A stretch of DNA of 64,000 nt from Gari tellinella (GCA_922989275.2 OV277872.1:27606119-27670118); one strand, 5' to 3'; shown: positions 30,044-41,095, numbered from the stretch's first letter. Notes: generated by a model from the sequence alone, not told the origin. Numbers and translations are program-made.

Positions 30044-31034
30044 AGCTCACCTGGCACGTAGTGCCAAGGTGAGCTTTTAGGATCGCTGGATGTCCGTCGT
30101 CTGTCCGTCCGTCCGTTCACAATTGTTCGTGAACACTCTAGCAGGTTCAAATCTCATTGGATCTTAATGAAACTTGGTCACAATGTTTGCCTCAATGAAA
30201 TCTAGGTCAAGTTCGAATGTGGGTCATGTCAGGTCAAAAACTAGGTCACTAGGTCAAATTATCGAAAAACCTTGTTAACACTCTAGAGGCTACAAATTTC
30301 ATTGGATCTTCATGAAACTTCATGAATATGATTGCCTCGATGAAATCTAGGCCAAGTTTGAATGTGAGTCATGTCCGGTCAAAAACTAGGTCACTAGGTC
30401 AAATTATCGAAAAACCTTGTTAACACTCTAGAGACTACAAATTTCATTGGATCTTCATGAAACTTCGTCAAAATGTTTGCCTTAATGAAATCTAGGTCAA
30501 GTTCGAATGTGGGTCATGTCCGGTCAAAAACTAGGTCACTAGGTCAAATTATCGAAAAACCTTGTTAACACTCTAGAGGCTACAAATTTCATTGGATCTT
30601 CATGAAACTTCATCAATATGATTGCCTCAATAAAATCTAGGCCTAGTTCGAATGTGGGTCATGTCCGGTCAAAAACTAGGTCACTAGGTCAAATCTTCGA
30701 AAAACCTTGTTAACACTCTAGAGACTACAAATTTCATTGGATCTTCATGAAACTTCATCAAAATGTTTGCCTCAATGAAATCTAGGTCAAGTTTGAATGT
30801 GGGTCATGTCCGGTCAAAAACTAGGTCACTAGGTCGAATCATCGAAAAACCTTATTAACACTCTAGAGACTACAAAATTTCATTTGATCTTCATGAAACT
30901 TGAAAAAAATGTTTGTCTCATTGAAATCGAGGTCAAGTTAGAATGAGGGTCATGCCCGGTCAAAAACTAGGTCACAAGGTGTACATGGTTACATGGTTAC
31001 CAGGTGAGCGATTTAGGGCCATAGTGGCCCTTGT
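30044..31034 (+). mobile_element. Helentron-like element E with about six core units
   Basis: AGCTCACCTGGCACGTAGTG..CCAAGGTGAGCT at the left. Units of about 140 bp are marked by CTCTAGAGRCTACAAATTTC and GGTCAAAAACTAGGTCACTA. The right end is GTGAGCGATTTAGGGCCATAGTGGCCCTTGT. Confidence 0.8.
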
Positions 31035-31654
31035 ATTCTGTATAGTGGAGGAATAAAATAAATGTGATAAAATGCATGTATATAGATACAAGTACACAAT
31101 TGCTGCAAGAGTGCAGCAAAGAAATGGTGCACGGCGTAAAAAAACGCAGATGGGGTGGTTGAATCAGTGTTAAATTCAAAATGAACCTACGATAGAAAGA
31201 AATTAATGATTTGTAACTAAGTAATTGTTTAATAAATTTTGTTTATCCTTTACTCATTTTACTCTTTGTTAAGCAATGAAACACAGAAACAAAGGGACCA
31301 ATGTGGCCTTAAAGCGCTAATCTGTGTAGACCATGTCAAACTGTTAATCTTTTGGTGATTTGATTGTGACCCCCTGATACCCTTTGACCTATTTTTTCAC
31401 TCGGCATAACCTACATTCTAACTTAACCTACATTAATATAAGGCAAACATTCTAACAAACTACATTGAATATTCAGTGTAAAACGTGCTCTGTAGAGTGT
31501 TGTTTGGTGTAAACCTATACTATAGTGAACCTGTGTGTAACCAAACCTGAATCATATTCTGACTTGATTTGAATGAGACAAAAAAGCTCGATAAAACCAT
31601 TGGCGGCAAGTAGGCACGTGCCTACACTTTTTTTCAGAAGTCCAAAAAATAAAC
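31035..31654. other. Largely unassigned intron
   Basis: Starts with a family A tail scrap (GTGGAGGAATAAAATAAATG). Otherwise nothing is recognised. Confidence 0.4.
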
Positions 31655-32095
31655 AGGAGCCCCATGGGGCATATTTCGCTCACCTGAGAATAGCTGTACA
31701 TCAAAATGGAGATAATGATTTATGTCCAGGATGGGGTCATTTTTTACCCGAGGGGTATAATTTGAACAATCTTGATAGAGGACCTGTAGATGATGCTATG
31801 TTCAACATATCTAAGATCAGGGTACTAGGGTTCTAGACAAGAAGATTTTTTTAAGTTTCCATTGAAAAAATCTATTTTAGCTCCTGTGACCTACATATGC
31901 AACAGACTGGAACCATTAGAACAAAATAAATAAAGGACATCTAGAAGTAACACCATGCCGAATATCAAAGCTCTGGCCATATTAGCTTCAGAAAAGAAGA
32001 CGTTTGAAAACTGTGACCCCGGGGTGGGGCCAATTTTGACCCCAGGGGCATAATTTGTACAAACTTGATAGAGGACCATCGAGGGCTTGGTGCAA
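31655..32095 (-). mobile_element. Helentron-like element E2, reverse and truncated
   Basis: AACAGGAGCCCCATGGGGCA..TATTTCGCTCACCTGA is the E2 right end in reverse. The core (GAATATCAAAGCTCTGGCCA, GTGACCCCGGGGTGGGGCCA) ends near 32095 without the left end. Confidence 0.7.
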
Positions 32096-32104
32096 AACTA
32101 TTGT

Positions 32105-32650
32105 AACTCCTTCACAAAGGCTCAAGGTGAGCTATTGGGATGGCCCTGTGTCCGTCGTCCGTCGTGGTGCGGTGTGCGTCGTCCGTCGTCGTTAACAATT
32201 GCTTCAAATGACATCTCCTCCTATACCTCTTAACAGATTTCAAGCAAACTTTACAGAAATGTTCCTTGGGTCAAGCTCTTTCAGATTTGTTCAAAGAATT
32301 AAAAACAATGCAGAACTCTGGTTGCCATGGCAACCAAAGTGAAAAAATAAGGAAATCTTAAAAAATCTTCTTGTCAAAAACTGGAAGGACCAGAGCTTAG
32401 ATATTTGGCACATAGCATCACCTACAGGTCCTCTATCAAGTTTGTTCAAATTATGCCCCTGGGGTCAAAATTGGCCCCGCCCCGGGGGTCACAGTTTTAC
32501 ATAGAGTTATATAGTGAAAATTTCAAATGTCTTCTTCTCTGACACTAATATGACCAGAGCTTTGATATTTGGCATGGTGACACTTCTAAATGTCCTTTAC
32601 CTATTTTGTTCAAATGGTTCTGGTCGGTTGAATATCTAGGTCATAATTCA
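32105..32650 (+). mobile_element. Helentron-like element E2, forward, 3'-truncated
   Basis: AAAGGCTCAAGGTGAGCTAT then CGTCGTCCGTCGTCG and one to two core units ending at GGTTGAATATCTAGGTCA. Head to head with the preceding reverse copy; both lack the outermost left end. Confidence 0.7.
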
Positions 32651-32781
32651 CATTCAATATATGTATAGCAGACAGCAATTCAGCATTATAAGAGTGGCAG
32701 AGTTACATAACTGAACTCAGCCCAGCCAGGTCAGCTGAGGTTCACTGTAACCGCAGCATATGATGTTGTCTGCTACATTTT

Positions 32782-33396
32782 TTATGCCCCTGCAGTTGGA
32801 GGCATATTGTTTTTGTCTGTCTGCTTTTTTTTTGTCTGTTTGTCAATTTGTTTGTCTGTCAGTCCACAACTTTAATCTTAGCCATAACTTTGTTAAAGTT
32901 AGAAACTTTATATCTTAGGTCATGTTCTGCAAAGGTCAATGTCATTTTTGAGTTATTTCCCAGTGTCATATTTTCTTGTCTTTGAGATAACTCCAGTTCT
33001 ACTGATGTTAACCCATTACCCCATACATATGCCTTTTTATGCCTTTAATTTATTCCTCCTCTAAAGAAAATAATTCCACTTTATACAGTCATAAAAATGT
33101 AAGATATAAGAAATGGTATCTATATCTTAGTAGATGATAACTTAAAGCAGGTTGAAAGTAAAGCAGAATGGGCAAGAAATAATCATACGGAAATACATGT
33201 AGCTTGATAAGAAGAAGTGTCATGGATAAGGGCCATAACTCTGCCAACAATATTTTTTTAAGTTATTCCAATTTGTCATGGTTTTTTGTCTGGAAGATAA
33301 TTCCATTTACAGCTATATTAAAATGTTGTCTTGCCTATTAAGCTAAGGCACAATGACCTCAGGTGAGCGAATTAAGGGCCATGACCCTCTTGTTTA
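32782..33396 (+). mobile_element. Element Q, Helentron-like, interrupted by family A
   Basis: TATGCCCCTGCAGTTGGAGG..CATATTG at the left, GTCTGTCTGC repeats, right end CTCAGGTGAGCGAATTAAGG..GCCATGACCCTCTTGTTT. Its right end resembles those of E and E2 and its left end resembles R. Confidence 0.6.
33008..33170 (-). mobile_element. Family A MITE, right half missing, inside Q
   Basis: TTAACCCATTACCCCATACA to AAGTAAAGCAGAATGG, broken at the palindrome centre where Q sequence resumes. Confidence 0.7.
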
Positions 33397-33848
33397 ATAT
33401 AGCAAACACATATTGGCGTTTTTAATTAAGTTTAACCTTTAGCCATATAAGAAATACAAGTTCCATCTATCTGCGGCAATTTTTCAAAGCTTAGATAGGA
33501 ATTTTACTTATTTAGAAGCGGGATGCCATGGATCATGTCAAGAAATTTTCAAATTGTGCCAGTAGTTTTAAATAAGATTGTAACGTGTGTTGCTTTTTAA
33601 CATACGTTTGTCCATATATTCCTTTATAAGGAAAACTGGCCGACCCACAGGCAGCCATGTTTTTTAAGTTGAGAACTTGTTTGTGAAAGCTTGTAAAAGT
33701 TAATCATTGGACCATTTGTGTAAGAATCAGTTTTCAAATCTCGCAACTTTCACGCAAGATTTTGTTTGGACATTTACCTTTAGTTGGCCCCCTTAGGAAA
33801 AAAGAAGGCAGTTAGCTTGTAGAGAATTAGTAGGTGTTTTGTTTTTAA
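33397..33848. other. Unassigned intron
   Basis: No repeat ends seen. GGCAGTTAGCTTGTAGAG near 33808 prefigures the duplication that follows. Confidence 0.4.
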
Positions 33849-34240
33849 CCAGTAAAAGACAGTTAGCTTGCAGGTTTTTAAACCATGTTTTTAGCAGTGA
33901 TAATGCAATGAAATGAGCCGAAATATGCAAATGAGCTAGCAGTTTAAGCAGTTTTAAAAAACTACAAAACAACTGCAGGGCATGGCGTTACCAGTTTCTA
34001 CCAGTTATATCAAACTGCAAATAACTGGTCAATCTTCTTAAAAAAGTGTGTTTCAGAGCCAGTAAAAGGCAATTTTTAAGCAGTTATTTTACAAGTTTTT
34101 AGCAGTGAAAGTGCAGATGAATCAGCTGAAATATGTAAATGAGCTAGAAGTTTTAAGTTGTTATAAAAACAAAGTACAAAATAACTGAGGCGCAGTTTGG
34201 AACCAGTTATATGACATCTTGAAACTGGAAGAAAATACTG
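33849..34240 (+). repeat. Diverged direct repeat with 210 bp period
   Basis: CCAGTAAAAGACAGTTAGC at 33849 and CCAGTAAAAGGCAATTTTTA at 34059 start two units. Each has TTTTTAGCAGTGAWARTGCA, then AATATGCAAATGAGCTAG (second copy AATATGTAAATGAGCTAG), then ACAAAACAACTG. The first copy holds a perfect ATGCAAAT octamer. Confidence 0.65.
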
Positions 34241-34245
34241 TCGAT

Positions 34246-34510
34246 ACTTAACCCCATAAATATGCCTTTTACACCTTTAATTTGTCCCTCCGGTGAAGAA
34301 AATAATTCCACATTATACAGCCATGAATAGCCTAATTATTAAGCACCATAAGAAAGTTACACTTTCTATTTCAACAAGATATTACCTTAAACACGGAGTA
34401 ATAACAGCTCTTATTACTCCGTGCCTTAAGGAAGGCTGAAAATAAAGCAGAATGTGCCTTAATTATGGCATATTCAGCTTTACTTTCATCCTGCTTCAAG
34501 TACCTTAACA
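34246..34510 (-). mobile_element. Family A MITE with a foreign hairpin
   Basis: TTAACCCCATAAATATGCCT to CATCCTGCTTCAAGTACC. In front of the usual palindrome sits CACGGAGTAATAACAGCTC..TTATTACTCCGTG (34394-34425), absent from other copies. Confidence 0.65.
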
Positions 34511-34512
34511 AG

Positions 34513-34818
34513 TTACCCCATAGCCTGTTTCTAGTATTGAAAATAGGTGGCCACTTAAAGCAGGTTGAAAGTAATAATAATAATAATTATAAACATAATA
34601 ATAAAGACTTTATTTCAAGAGTGTAACGGAATTAGAACACACAAGCAACTAATCTCCCTTGTGGCCCTCAAACAGTAAAGCAGAATGTGCCATAAGCTGC
34701 AATCTTCGAGGATATAGAACATATTTTTATAGCACATATTTCATTACTACATAAAGTCGAACAATTTTCTTCAATAGAGAAATTATTTAAAGGCCGTATT
34801 TATAGGGTTATGGGTTAA
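34513..34818 (+). mobile_element. Family A MITE with a LINE/SINE tail in its palindrome
   Basis: TTAACAAGTTACCCCATAGC, arm AGCAGGTTGAAAGTAA, then 100 bp of foreign sequence, then AGTAAAGCAGAATGTGCC and a tail to ATAGGGTTATGGGTTAA. The right palindrome arm is largely gone. Confidence 0.7.
34574..34673 (-). mobile_element. Short retroelement 3' end with AAT-repeat tail
   Basis: AATAATAATAATAATTATAA followed by AAGACTTTATTTCAAGAG. It is flanked by AGTAA at 34569-34573 and 34674-34678, a likely 5 bp target duplication. Read from the minus strand it ends in a TTATTATT tail, as in LINE 3' ends. Confidence 0.6.
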
Positions 34819-35335
34819 ACTTAAGTAACTTAAAACTAGAAACAGGCAACTTGAGTATTTCGAAATAAATCTAGATAGATCAATCTGCATAAAATCAAGA
34901 TTTTTAATTTTAAGATCCCTGATTAAATCTACCATAGTAAATTCCAACTGTCTGACAAAAACATAACTCAAAAATTTCAAGTGACCACAGCATATTTCAA
35001 GAAATTAATATGAACTTTATCTTACAAAAATACATTATGTACAACACACAGATGAAAGCAAAATTATCCTCTATAGGCGTATGAACCAAATACAGTAACA
35101 ACTAAACACTAGTCTAGATCTTTTATGTAATGTTATTTTTAACTTGTGGTGGGATTTTTTACAGGAAGTTATTTTTAAGTGTTATTTTTAACATATACGG
35201 AAAATCAGTCCCATCCTCAGCTGATCAGAATATGTACTGCTTGTGTTTTTAATTAATTGAAAGTAGATATAATCATTGCAAGATGTTTCGAGGAACAACT
35301 TCACTACATAGAACATATTTAGATTATACATATCC
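34819..35335. other. Unassigned AT-rich intron
   Basis: CTTAAAACTAGAAACAGGC at 34827 is a scrap of family A. No other signal. Confidence 0.4.
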
Positions 35336-35583
35336 ACAAACAGTGTACGTGTGATGATTATACACTTATCCCTTAAATCGTAAAACTGTCGACCCAAGTC
35401 AGATGGTTCTCGCAAGAGCTGGTCAGTGTGTGCACTGTTTCTGTTGTTTTTGTTTTTCTTATTTTATCGCAAGTTTTGCAAGAAGTTTCAGGGGAAAACT
35501 GAACTGTATAGACAAAATATGTTAACACGTATTTACGAAGTGTACCCGTGGAGAGTACATTTGTCCTCAGTGTGCAAATCTGA
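35336..35583 (+). mobile_element. Worn B-type elements
   Basis: CAAACAGTGTACGTGTGATG, GTCGACCCAAGTCAGATGGT and GTGTGCACTGTTTC (35338-35440), then GTGTACCCGTGGAGAGTACA..TTTGTCCTC just before element L. Confidence 0.5.
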
Positions 35584-36739
35584 TCCCAGCAGGCACACCA
35601 ATGTTGAATCAACGTTGAACTTCAACGTTGAAACAACGTACGATTTATATTTGATTTTGAAAGTTATGTTGACGTTGAACCTCAACGTTGATTCAACGTT
35701 GATAATGGTTGAAGTTTCAACGTTGAATTGACGTTGATTCAACGTCAAAACAACATTGTTTCAAGTGGGCTGTCCGTTTTTGTGTGCGTTGTTTTCTCCA
35801 GATATTGTTTTATTTTCAAATGCTCCCTTCAACTTAGGTTTTAGGAGCTCTACTCTACTAATAGTAGAGTAGACAACGCATGGGCGTTGGAAGATATTTG
35901 ATTACAGCTTATCAAATATGGTTGCTTCATTTATTAGTACGCTGAGTATCTATAATTAAACATTTTTACATTGAATTGGTTTGCTTTTCTTGCTTTTTGT
36001 ATTTTATTCATTTTAATTGTAAACTTGAATGTAAAGTTCAGTGCTTACTATTAAGAACTTAGAACTTATTTCTTTTGCATCTAAACTATGAAGTATCAAA
36101 TTAATATTTAAGTTGAAGTTGTTATGATTATTTATTAAAAAATAATAATTTTTACCTACGTCCATTATCTGACAATGTTGATTCAACGTTGATTCAACTT
36201 TGGCAGTAGATTTTTAAATTGAATTTATTCTTTTACGATAAATCATAGTTTACATGATGAGACATAACCACTGCAATATAATTTATCAGAATTTTCATTT
36301 TCATCGATTTGTTTTTTCCCACGACCATTTTCAACGTTGATTCAACGTTGGCAATAAATTCGGTACCGACCCATGGTCGTCCAAGGGTGAAAAAGGGTTG
36401 ATCAACGTTGCGACGGAAAATCAACTGCTGGGCGACCATTATCAACGTTGATTCAACGTTGTCATTAGATTTTCTAAATTGAATTTATTTTAACGATAAA
36501 TCATAGTCGACGTGGTTAGCCATTAAACACTGCGATATAATTAATCAGAAATTTCAATTTCAGTACTTTTTAATTTTTTATCTACAACCATTATAAACGT
36601 TGATTCAACGTTGATTCAACGTTGGCAGTAAATTGGCTACCGATGGATGGTCGTCCATGGTTGAAATCAGGTTGATCAACGTTACGACGGAAAACCAACG
36701 TTGATTCAACGTTGAAACAACGTTGTGTGCCTGCTGGGA
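35584..36739. mobile_element. Element L: CCCAGCAGGCACAC-ended, CAACGTTG-rich
   Basis: TCCCAGCAGGCACACCAATG at the left and CGTTGTGTGCCTGCTGGGA at the right. Both subterminal regions consist of repeated TTGATTCAACGTTG motifs. Two diverged 260 bp units fill the right half (for example GAATTTATT at 36221 and 36481). No transposase ORF; class not assigned. Confidence 0.75.
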
Positions 36740-36960
36740 TGTAGACTCAGCTCAGTCTCACAGGCTGAGTCAGATGAGTTCAATAAGAGCCCTCTGGTCA
36801 GTGTTTGCACTGTTTGTATATAAGATTTTACTTCGTTGCAAGAGTACATTTGTCAGATGTAAACAGTGTGGACTTAGATCAGAGGGCTTCCACAATAACC
36901 CTCTGATCAAGGTGTACATTGTTTGTCATTTCGTAAATGAGTTATCCCATTGGTGAGACC
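36740..36960 (+). mobile_element. B-type relics
   Basis: GAGCCCTCTGGTCAGTGTTTGC and CAGATGTAAACAGTGTGGAC..CCCTCTGATCAAGGTGTACA: two damaged palindromes in series. Confidence 0.5.
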
Positions 36961-37408
36961 AAAACTATAAGAACATGTAACAGTAGGTTTTGAAACTTAC
37001 AACTCATATTTCTCTACTCTTCAACGACTTGTTTTCCACATGTAGATCTAGATCTAGCTTTCTAGCTGCATATGAATGGAAAAATAGCCTGTGTACGAAG
37101 ACATAGCGAACAGGGTAGGGACACAGTGGATCCCCAACACATACCGCGCTGAACTTATATTATTCCCTGAAAAAAAAGAATAATGTTTGCCTAAAAAGTG
37201 TGTGTGTCCCGTGTTAGGTAAATGAATACAGATACATGTAGGTATGTCAGTAATTGAAACTATATAAATAGAATGAGCTATTTTTAACCTGGCCAAACTC
37301 TCGTTAGTTTCCGTTTATTTCCGATACGTTCCGTGTCGATATATGTCTAAAGTACCGAATGTGTTCAACCGTACACGGAACATGTCGAACTAACACGATA
37401 ACTACATT
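36961..37408. other. Unassigned intron
   Basis: No repeat termini or exon signal. Contains TTTCCGTTTATTTCCGATACG, mildly CpG-rich relative to surroundings. Confidence 0.35.
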
Positions 37409-38239
37409 GGACGCGCCGTGCAATAACCTGTCCCGTTCCGTTTTAAAAAAGTATGTATAAATAAGCCTAGTCTAGATCTACGTGAAAACAATGCTGTCCT
37501 ATCCACGTTTAAGGAACTGAATCAAACTAAAAATGATGATTTTAAACTGTAGAAATGCGGGAAATTTCGTGCTGAGTTCGTGATATCCAGGTTCGATTGT
37601 AATAATGTAACGACGAGAAATCGAAGGGAGAAAATTTAATTGCATCATTTCCGAAACTAAACTAAATCAATAGAGAAACCTACGTATACAATCTACAAAA
37701 AGTAGCCATACTTGTTGTTTAGAAATCGCATTTTGATAATATTCGTAGTATTCTGTATGTGCTTGTCCATCCCCGGAGGATATCGAAAATAAGTAACAGT
37801 CAGTGAGTGTTTATCCATTCGATTTATTCATCACATCCTACGATTTTATCAAAATGGCTTATGCGATGCAGAAAGGAGGATTTTCACTCGCTTCCGCCCA
37901 ATAGTATTATAAGAGAACCAGAAACTCAAAAATACCGATTGAATTTCGATTATTTATGTTTTGTTTTGTAGCAGCCTTCAATTTCGTTACAATAGAGTAA
38001 CTGCAGGACATTCTGATTCTTTTTTAAACTGCAATAAAATTCGCAAAAAGAACACTAAAGTTCGTAAACGACAACCCCTTCGGACTGAATAGCCTAGTGC
38101 TTTCGAATGCTCAAAATAACCACTTGATAGATAAAAATCGAGGGTTCCGAATGATAGCTTTTGCCAATATGGCGACACCCATGCCTAGCAACCACGAACG
38201 AATACAAAGTGCACGGCGCGTGGACGCGCCGTGCAATAA
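37409..38239. mobile_element. Element U: unclassified, ACGCGCCGTGCA-ended
   Basis: GGACGCGCCGTGCAATAA occurs at 37409-37426 and 38222-38239. Just before the second copy lies TGCACGGCGCG, making TGCACGGCGCGTGGACGCGCCGTGCA an inverted repeat. Internal sequence has no recognisable ORF. Confidence 0.5.
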
Positions 38240-38363
38240 AGTAATGGGCTAAAGCAAGATTGGAGCTTTATAAGCTTTATTTTCATTTTGCTTTAAATTG
38301 TTACATGTGTTCATCAATACCATCATTTATTGGGTTTTAATTTATTGAAGGGAGAGACATATT

Positions 38364-38648
38364 TTAACCCTTTACCTGATAGCCTAACCCTTTACCTGAT
38401 AGCCTATTTCTCGGTATTGAAAATAAGTGATCACTTAAAGCAGGTTGAAAGTAAAGCAGAATGCGCCTTAAGGGGCATTCTGCTTTACTTTCAGCCTGCT
38501 TTAAAGCTTCTATGTGCTTGAATATAGAAAATATTCCCTATACTATATATTCATGACTGATTAGATTCAAACTATTTTCTTCAGTGGAGGAATAAATTAA
38601 ATGTGCTATTATATTTTTTAAAGACTCTTCCATGGAGTGAAACGGTTA
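38364..38648 (+). mobile_element. Family A MITE with duplicated terminus
   Basis: AACCCTTTACCTGATAGCCT is repeated in tandem at the left end. Palindrome centre GCGCCTTAAGGGGC (one mismatch). Ends GTGAAACGGTTAA. Confidence 0.75.
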
Positions 38649-38924
38649 AGGCAGAGAAAATGGTTTAACACCGAGAAAACAAGTGTTCTTTATTATGGTC
38701 ATTATACATGTAATAGGTTTTTGTACCATTAGTGTTCACCAGAGAATTGCTTGAAGACACTCTTGGAATTTGGAAACGAGATTGTGTCCAAGTTTTCTGC
38801 AAGTTTAACATGGTTAGTGTAGAGTGTTACAAAAACAAGGTTGACAAACCATCTGTAATTGTTGTTTGGAGAAGAACTGAGCAAGAGGAAATGAAAATTA
38901 CAAGTCCCTCAAAACCTTTGGCTG
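38649..38924. other. Low-repeat intronic stretch with a short open frame
   Basis: A + strand frame is open from 38732 to 38974 (80 codons) and its first 65 codons are outside repeats. Its translation (for example VECYKNKVDKPSVIVVWRR) matches no protein I recognise, and it runs into the family A element. I do not call it a gene. Confidence 0.35.
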
Positions 38925-39309
38925 TTAACCCATTACCCCATAGCCTGCATGCTTCTAGTATTAGAGATAGTTGACCACTTAACCCATTAAGCCATACTGA
39001 CTCATTTTGACTCATTTCGCAATAGCCTCATACTAACTCATTTTGACTCACTTTATTCAACTAGCATGTATTGAGATAAGCACTGATAATTGTTAATCGC
39101 TTATGAGTTAATGGGTTAAAGCAGGTTGAAAGTAAAGCTGAAGGCACATTTTGCTTTACATTTTGCCTGCTTTAAGCTACCATCTGCTAGGATATAGAAA
39201 GTATTTCTTAAGGTACATATTCTTGGCTGTATAAATTGGAAGTATTTTCTTCATAGGAGGAATATTAAGTAAAAGGCGTAAAAAGGTGTATTTATGGGGG
39301 AATGGGTTG
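38925..39309 (+). mobile_element. Family A MITE split by element N
   Basis: TTAACCCATTACCCCATAGC to TTGACCAC, then element N, then AGCAGGTTGAAAGTAAAGCT to GGGGGAATGGG. The split is at the TTAA opening the palindrome. Confidence 0.75.
38979..39119. mobile_element. Element N: 141 bp TTAA element
   Basis: TTAACCCATTAAGCCATACT to CTTATGAGTTAATGGGTTAA. Contains TGACTCATTTTGACTCA twice. No central palindrome. Confidence 0.7.
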
Positions 39310-39524
39310 TTGTTGACTCTTTTACTACAAACATCGTCAAAAGGCGACTTTGCAAACAGTTCGGATCCTGATCAGACGCTGCGTTACGCGGCGTCTGATC
39401 AGGATCTAAACTGTTTGACACTCATATCGATATATATTATGTCAGACTACATTGCATCTTACTTTGAAACGATCTTGCAGACAACAATATTGAAGCAGAC
39501 GACAATAAAGCTGTGAAGGGTTAA
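39306..39524 (+). mobile_element. Family C2 MITE
   Basis: Palindrome CAAACAGTTCGGATCCTGAT, CAGACGCTGCGTTACGCGGC and complement. Right part GAAGCAGACGACAATAAAGC..TGTGAAGGGTTAA. The left end is fused to the family A copy (GGGTTGTTGTTGACTC). Confidence 0.7.
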
Positions 39525-39683
39525 AAATTCTCACAATTAATTTGGCAGCGAAGGAGTTAATTGCTTTAATGCAAACATAATTTGTGTTCTCTGTTAATTG
39601 CGTTTAAAATATCCCTTTAAAATGCTTCTTTCATATCACTTATAAATTACAAATGGAAGATAAGTGCAACCAGTTAACATGTT

Positions 39684-39803
39684 TTAACTCTTTGAACCCT
39701 AGTCACGCATATATGCGTCATTTGCAAAGTGTACCTGTGAGGGATACACTTATTCTATGCAAGCTTTATAATCTATATGAATATTCATTAGGAGAAGAGT
39801 TAA
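39684..39803 (+). mobile_element. Family B left half only
   Basis: TTAACTCTTTGAACCCTAGT, ATATGCGTCATTTGC, GTACCTGTGAGGGATACAC. It is cut before the palindrome and joins family O at TTAA. Confidence 0.6.
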
Positions 39804-40049
39804 CTCTTTCAACACCATGCATGGACCTGTCAAATATATACTCATTGTATACATATGCCTTTACAGTGTAGACCCAGATTAGAGGGGGAAACTCTCTGAT
39901 CTGGATCTTTACTGTTTGCTAATTTAGACTAGTATTTATTATCCATACTATCCATAATTCCAAGTAGACTGGTTCATGTTTTGGTAACGTAAATGATCCA
40001 CAAGGGAACATTATTACCCACAAGAGTTACTTAGTTTCGAAAGAGTTAA
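39800..40049 (+). mobile_element. Family O MITE, fullest copy
   Basis: TTAACTCTTTCAACACCATG to TAGTTTCGAAAGAGTTAA. ACAGTGTAGACCCAGATTAG..CTCTGATCTGGATC forms a worn palindrome. ATGATCCACAAGGGAACATT and TACCCACAAGAGTTAC lie in the right half. Confidence 0.75.
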
Positions 40050-40337
40050 CCAAAAAAAATGCTAGGAATTTTGTGAAAAGTGATCAGAGATTAGAATATC
40101 ATACTGTTTTATGCACATTGCAAGAAAGTTGCTGGAAAATTCTCCTGGAAGTTGAAATCGAATGGTGCTAACGTTTTTTACATGTTAATACAGTTACAAG
40201 GCTGTTACAAAAATAAAGTTGACAATTTTACAAAATGCAGTTTTGTTTTTGAATGTGCAAATTAATGAAAAAACGTGAATCCCTTGATTAAAGGTCAAAA
40301 AAGTAACTTCTAGATTTAGCATTCAATTTTTAGCAAA
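40050..40337. other. Intronic sequence without recognised element
   Basis: TGTTACAAAAATAAAGTTGACAA at about 40203 resembles TGTTACAAAAACAAGGTTGACAA at about 38824; significance unknown. Confidence 0.35.
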
Positions 40338-40395
40338 TTAAACCCTTTCTTCCACAGAAGCACATTAGAGCACCTCTACCAGTGTCTCTACTTAA
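40338..40395 (-). mobile_element. Family A left-end fragment
   Basis: TTAAACCCTTTCTTCCACAG to GTGTCTCTAC, ending at the TTAA of the next copy. Confidence 0.6.
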
Positions 40396-40642
40396 CCCCT
40401 CCCTTATAGAAGCGACTTTTAGCGTATTTAATTTATTCCTCTGCTGAAGAAAATAGTTCCAATATATACCGTAATGAATATGTGTCATATTTAATAATTT
40501 CCTTATTCTAGCAGGTAATGGCTTAAAGCAGGCTGAAAGTAAAGCAGAATGCGCCATATGGCGCATTCTGCTTTACTTTCAACCTGCTTTAAGTGGTCAC
40601 CTATATTCTATACTAGAAACAGGCTATCAGGTAAAGGGTTAA
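40392..40642 (-). mobile_element. Family A MITE, intact
   Basis: TTAACCCCTCCCTTATAGAA to ATCAGGTAAAGGGTTAA. Palindrome centre GCGCCATATGGCGC, as at 5971. Shares its right TTAA with the next copy. Confidence 0.8.
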
Positions 40643-40895
40643 CCCTGTCCGCCATAGATTAGCACCTTTGAGCACATTCATATATTCTTCCACTAAAGAA
40701 AGTAGTCCCAATATACACAGTCATGAACATGTAAGATAAGAATTATTTTGAATATACTAGCAGATGGTATCTTAAAGCAGGTTGAAAGTAAAGTGGAATG
40801 TTGCTTAAGGTGCATATTTTGCTTTGATTTAAAACTGCTTTTAGTAGTCATCAGTCTTCAAAACTTGAAACAGGCTATTTTTGTGTAAAGAGTTC
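40639..40895 (-). mobile_element. Family A MITE, decayed
   Basis: TTAACCCTGTCCGCCATAGA, disturbed palindrome (GTGGAATGTTGCTTAAGGTG), end TTTTGTGTAAAGAGTTC. Confidence 0.65.
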
Positions 40896-40974
40896 AGCTA
40901 CTTAAATAAATATTCATTTTTGAAGTAGCATACAATTTTATAGCAATTTTATATTAAGCAGCGTAAATTGTATA

Positions 40975-41037
40975 GGCAAGATGAAATAAAAGCAGAAAGC
41001 TTCATCTTGCTTTACACAATATCCTGCCTTAAACACA
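40975..41037. repeat. G-like hairpin, worn
   Basis: GGCAAGATGAAATAAAAGCA..GAAAGCTTCATCTTGCTTTA, then ATATCCTGCC. Confidence 0.45.
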
Positions 41038-41095
41038 GTTAGATATAGATAGATCACAGACATGCTTATGGAGGAAACGATTAAAAAATGTGCTT

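Noticed and set aside
38732..38974. Possible extra exon or small gene
   Set aside because: The translation outside the repeat has no match I recognise, no acceptor/donor pair frames it, and it does not fit between EXT1 exons, whose phases already agree.
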